Position numbers and translations under genes: made by a program. DNA of 64,000 bases, taken from assembly GCF_032268605.1 (NCBI RefSeq), contig NZ_CP130318.1, forward strand, positions 5,555,501 through 5,619,500. Direction: 5' to 3'. Positions 62,592-64,000 of the stretch are shown piece by piece. The notes under the pieces were generated by a model, which did not search any database, was not told the origin of the DNA, and was given only the letters and a program-made list of their open reading frames with translations. How positions within the stretch are numbered: the first letter of the stretch is position 1; the number at the start of each line of letters is the position of its first letter. Origin of the DNA: Paenibacillus aurantius (GTDB lineage Bacteria > Bacillota > Bacilli > Paenibacillales > NBRC-103111).

Positions 62592-63833
62592 TCACAGCCC
62601 GTTCATCCGCTCCTGCAGGAAACGGCGCACGGAAGGATCCGTGCTGAGCCCGGCCGCGCGGCTGTACGCTTCCCGGGCCTCCTCCAGGCGCCCCACCCGG
62701 CCGTACAGATGCGCGGCGAGCGCCCAGAACGGCTGGTAGCTTCGGACCGCCTCCTGGGGAAGTTCGCCGAGGAGCGAAAGGCCCGCCTGTGCTCCCTGGG
62801 CTTCCGCCAAGGCCGCCGCCCGGCCGACCTGGGCACCTAGAGTCGGGGCCAACCGCACGAGCCCCTCGTACAGCAGGGCAATGTCCTCCCAGGCGGTCTC
62901 TCCGGTCATGGACCGATGGGCATGGACGGACTGAATGGCCGCTTCGAGCTGAAAGCGGCCCATCCTTCCCGCGCGGGCGGCCAGGCTTAGATGATGCTCC
63001 GCTTCTCCTATTTCATCCGCCGACCATAACGTGACGTCCTGCTCTGAAAGGGGAATATACCTCCCCTTCGCGTCACGTCTGGCCGCCCGGCGGGCCTCGA
63101 GGTGGAGCATCAAGGCGAGAAGCCCCTGCGCCTCCGGCTCCCCGGGCAGGAAGCGGACCAGCAGCCGCCCGAGGTGGATCGCCTCGGCGGCCAGGTCCCT
63201 GCGGCGCGGCTCCGCTCCGGCCGCCTCTTCCCAGCCGCTTCCGTAGGCGGCATAGACGGCCTCGAGCACCGCTTCGAGACGCCCGGGCCATTCCGCCTTC
63301 TCCGGCATCTCGAAGCGGAGGGGAGCGGCGCGCAGCTTGGCCTTCGCCCGGGAGAGGCGCTGCCCCATGGTCGCCGGCTTCACGACGAAGGCGGTGGCGA
63401 TGCGGGTAGCATCGACCCCGAGCACGGTCTGCAGCACGAGCGGCGTCCGGATGCCCGGGTCGAGCTCGGGATGGGCGCAGAGGAACAGCATCCGCAGCCG
63501 CTCGTCTCCGATCTCCGCTTCCTCCCATTCCGCCCCCGGTGACGCCCCTTCCTCCGCCAGGGCCAGCAGCTCCGGCACCGCCTTGGCCTGCACGCGGGCG
63601 CGGCGGGCCCCGTCGACCAGCCGGCGGCGGGCCGCCGTCAAGAGCCAGGCCTCCGGCTTGTCCGGCACGCCTTGGCGGGGCCACGTCTCGCACGCGGCCA
63701 GAAAGGCGTCCGCCAGCGCGTCCTCCGCCGCCGCCACATCGCGCCAATGCACCGCCAGGTACGCCACCAGCCGGCCGTAACAGTCCCGGACGGCCTGCTC
63801 TACCGTGGCGTAGGCCTTCGCCGTGCCCGTCAT
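62592..63833 (-). CDS. RNA polymerase sigma factor with C-terminal TPR-like domain (ECF42 type)
   Basis: A 413-residue sigma factor. Region 2 is at residues 10-85 (A-L-A-D-A-F-L-A-A-C-E-T-W-P, W-L-L-T-A-A-R-R-R), region 4 about 110-170 (D-A-T-R-I-A-T-A-F-V-V-K), and a long helical C-terminal extension (180-410) with T-P-R-like repeats (Y-G-R-V-G-R-L-E-E-A-R-E-A-Y). This layout defines the ECF42 group, which has no anti-sigma factor. The ATG overlaps the stop of a DGPF/YCII gene, the known partner family. Targets unknown. Confidence 0.93.
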   Translation of the reverse strand: MTGTAKAYATVEQAVRDCYGRLVAYLAVHWRDVAAAEDALADAFLAACETWPRQGVPDKPEAWLLTAARRRLVDGARRARVQAKAVPELLALAEEGASPGAEWEEAEIGDERLRMLFLCAHPELDPGIRTPLVLQTVLGVDATRIATAFVVKPATMGQRLSRAKAKLRAAPLRFEMPEKAEWPGRLEAVLEAVYAAYGSGWEEAAGAEPRRRDLAAEAIHLGRLLVRFLPGEPEAQGLLALMLHLEARRAARRDAKGRYIPLSEQDVTLWSADEIGEAEHHLSLAARAGRMGRFQLEAAIQSVHAHRSMTGETAWEDIALLYEGLVRLAPTLGAQVGRAAALAEAQGAQAGLSLLGELPQEAVRSYQPFWALAAHLYGRVGRLEEAREAYSRAAGLSTDPSVRRFLQERMNGL

Positions 63834-64000
63834 CGAACCGGCGGCAGGTTCGGCCGAACTTCTACGGCGTTGTTCGGGCAGCGGGCGGCCCACTCCAGCG
63901 CGGCTTCCATATCCGGCACGTCGATCACGAAGAAACCGCCAAGCTGCTCCTTCGTTTCGGTGATTGGCCCGTCCTGTACGACCATTTTGCCGTCCCGGCG
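63830..64000 (-). CDS. DGPF/YCII-domain protein (5' part cut by window edge)
   Basis: The last 56 codons and stop of a gene that begins beyond the right edge. It contains the DGPF-family core V-Q-D-G-P-I-T-E-T-K-E-Q-L-G-G near the start of the visible part, then F-F-V-I-D-V-P-D-M-E-A-A and A-R-C-P. Its TGA overlaps the ATG of the sigma gene (CGATGACG), so the two are co-translated. Such proteins are the regular targets or partners of ECF42 sigma factors; the biochemical function is unknown. Confidence 0.9.
   Translation of the reverse strand, partial: RRDGKMVVQDGPITETKEQLGGFFVIDVPDMEAALEWAARCPNNAVEVRPNLPPVR

Overview
The window reads as chromosome of a Paenibacillus-like Bacillota: GC-rich for a firmicute, strong AAGGAGG-type ribosome sites, GTG/TTG starts, intrinsic terminators, and gene families typical of Paenibacillaceae (LplABC-type sugar importer with YesMN-type two-component system, Gmad2 lipoprotein, DctBSR-type dicarboxylate sensing, xpt-pbuX with a guanine riboswitch). 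The genus is inference from gene content. No rRNA, tRNA, CRISPR array, transposase or prophage was seen.

Layout. 1-4.4 kb: galU (cut by the left edge), a GT2 lipid-linked-sugar synthase and a giant GT-C transferase, which together look like a three-component envelope glycosylation system. 4.6-10.7 kb: AAA ATPase, Gmad2 lipoprotein, SgrR-type regulator, two small or unknown proteins, ung. 10.8-15.7 kb: CNNM/CorC-type transporter with a long 5' leader, and an RND exporter. 15.7-18.1 kb: xpt-pbuX behind two PurR boxes and a guanine riboswitch. 18.5-21.3 kb: a paired-histidine membrane protein, a Gln-rich protein built from 11-residue repeats, a prs paralogue. 21.2-26 kb: polar amino-acid ABC importer plus TauE and TraX proteins. 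26-27.1 kb: a secreted protein of unknown role. 27.2-33.8 kb: C4-dicarboxylate module (malic enzyme, sensor kinase and regulator, TRAP-type binding protein, symporter). 33.8-36.5 kb: Gfo/Idh/MocA oxidoreductase and M29 aminopeptidase. 37-39.2 kb: a second-type histidyl-tRNA synthetase with what appears to be a ribosome-mediated His attenuator, and a transglutaminase-like protein. 39.4-44.4 kb: DedA, WYL regulator with divergent hydrolase, sigma/anti-sigma pair, cupin. 44.6-58 kb: polysaccharide-utilisation island on one strand (GH2, YesMN-type kinase and regulator, importer, 1402-residue beta-helix/LamG protein), with a 17-base direct repeat near each end. 58.1-64 kb: sugar dehydrogenase, small membrane proteins, VanW, DUF1801, DUF1697 and an ECF42-type sigma factor overlapping a DGPF/YCII gene cut by the right edge.

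The most notable observation is the hisS leader at 38.32-38.53 kb: a sigma-A-type promoter, a Shine-Dalgarno sequence, a 15-codon leader peptide with three consecutive His codons, and four mutually exclusive RNA segments ending in a strong terminator. This is the layout of enterobacterial amino-acid attenuators, in a firmicute where T-box control would be expected. A modular intergenic repeat family with conserved 51- and 71/72-base spacings occurs at 18.3 and 36.8 kb.
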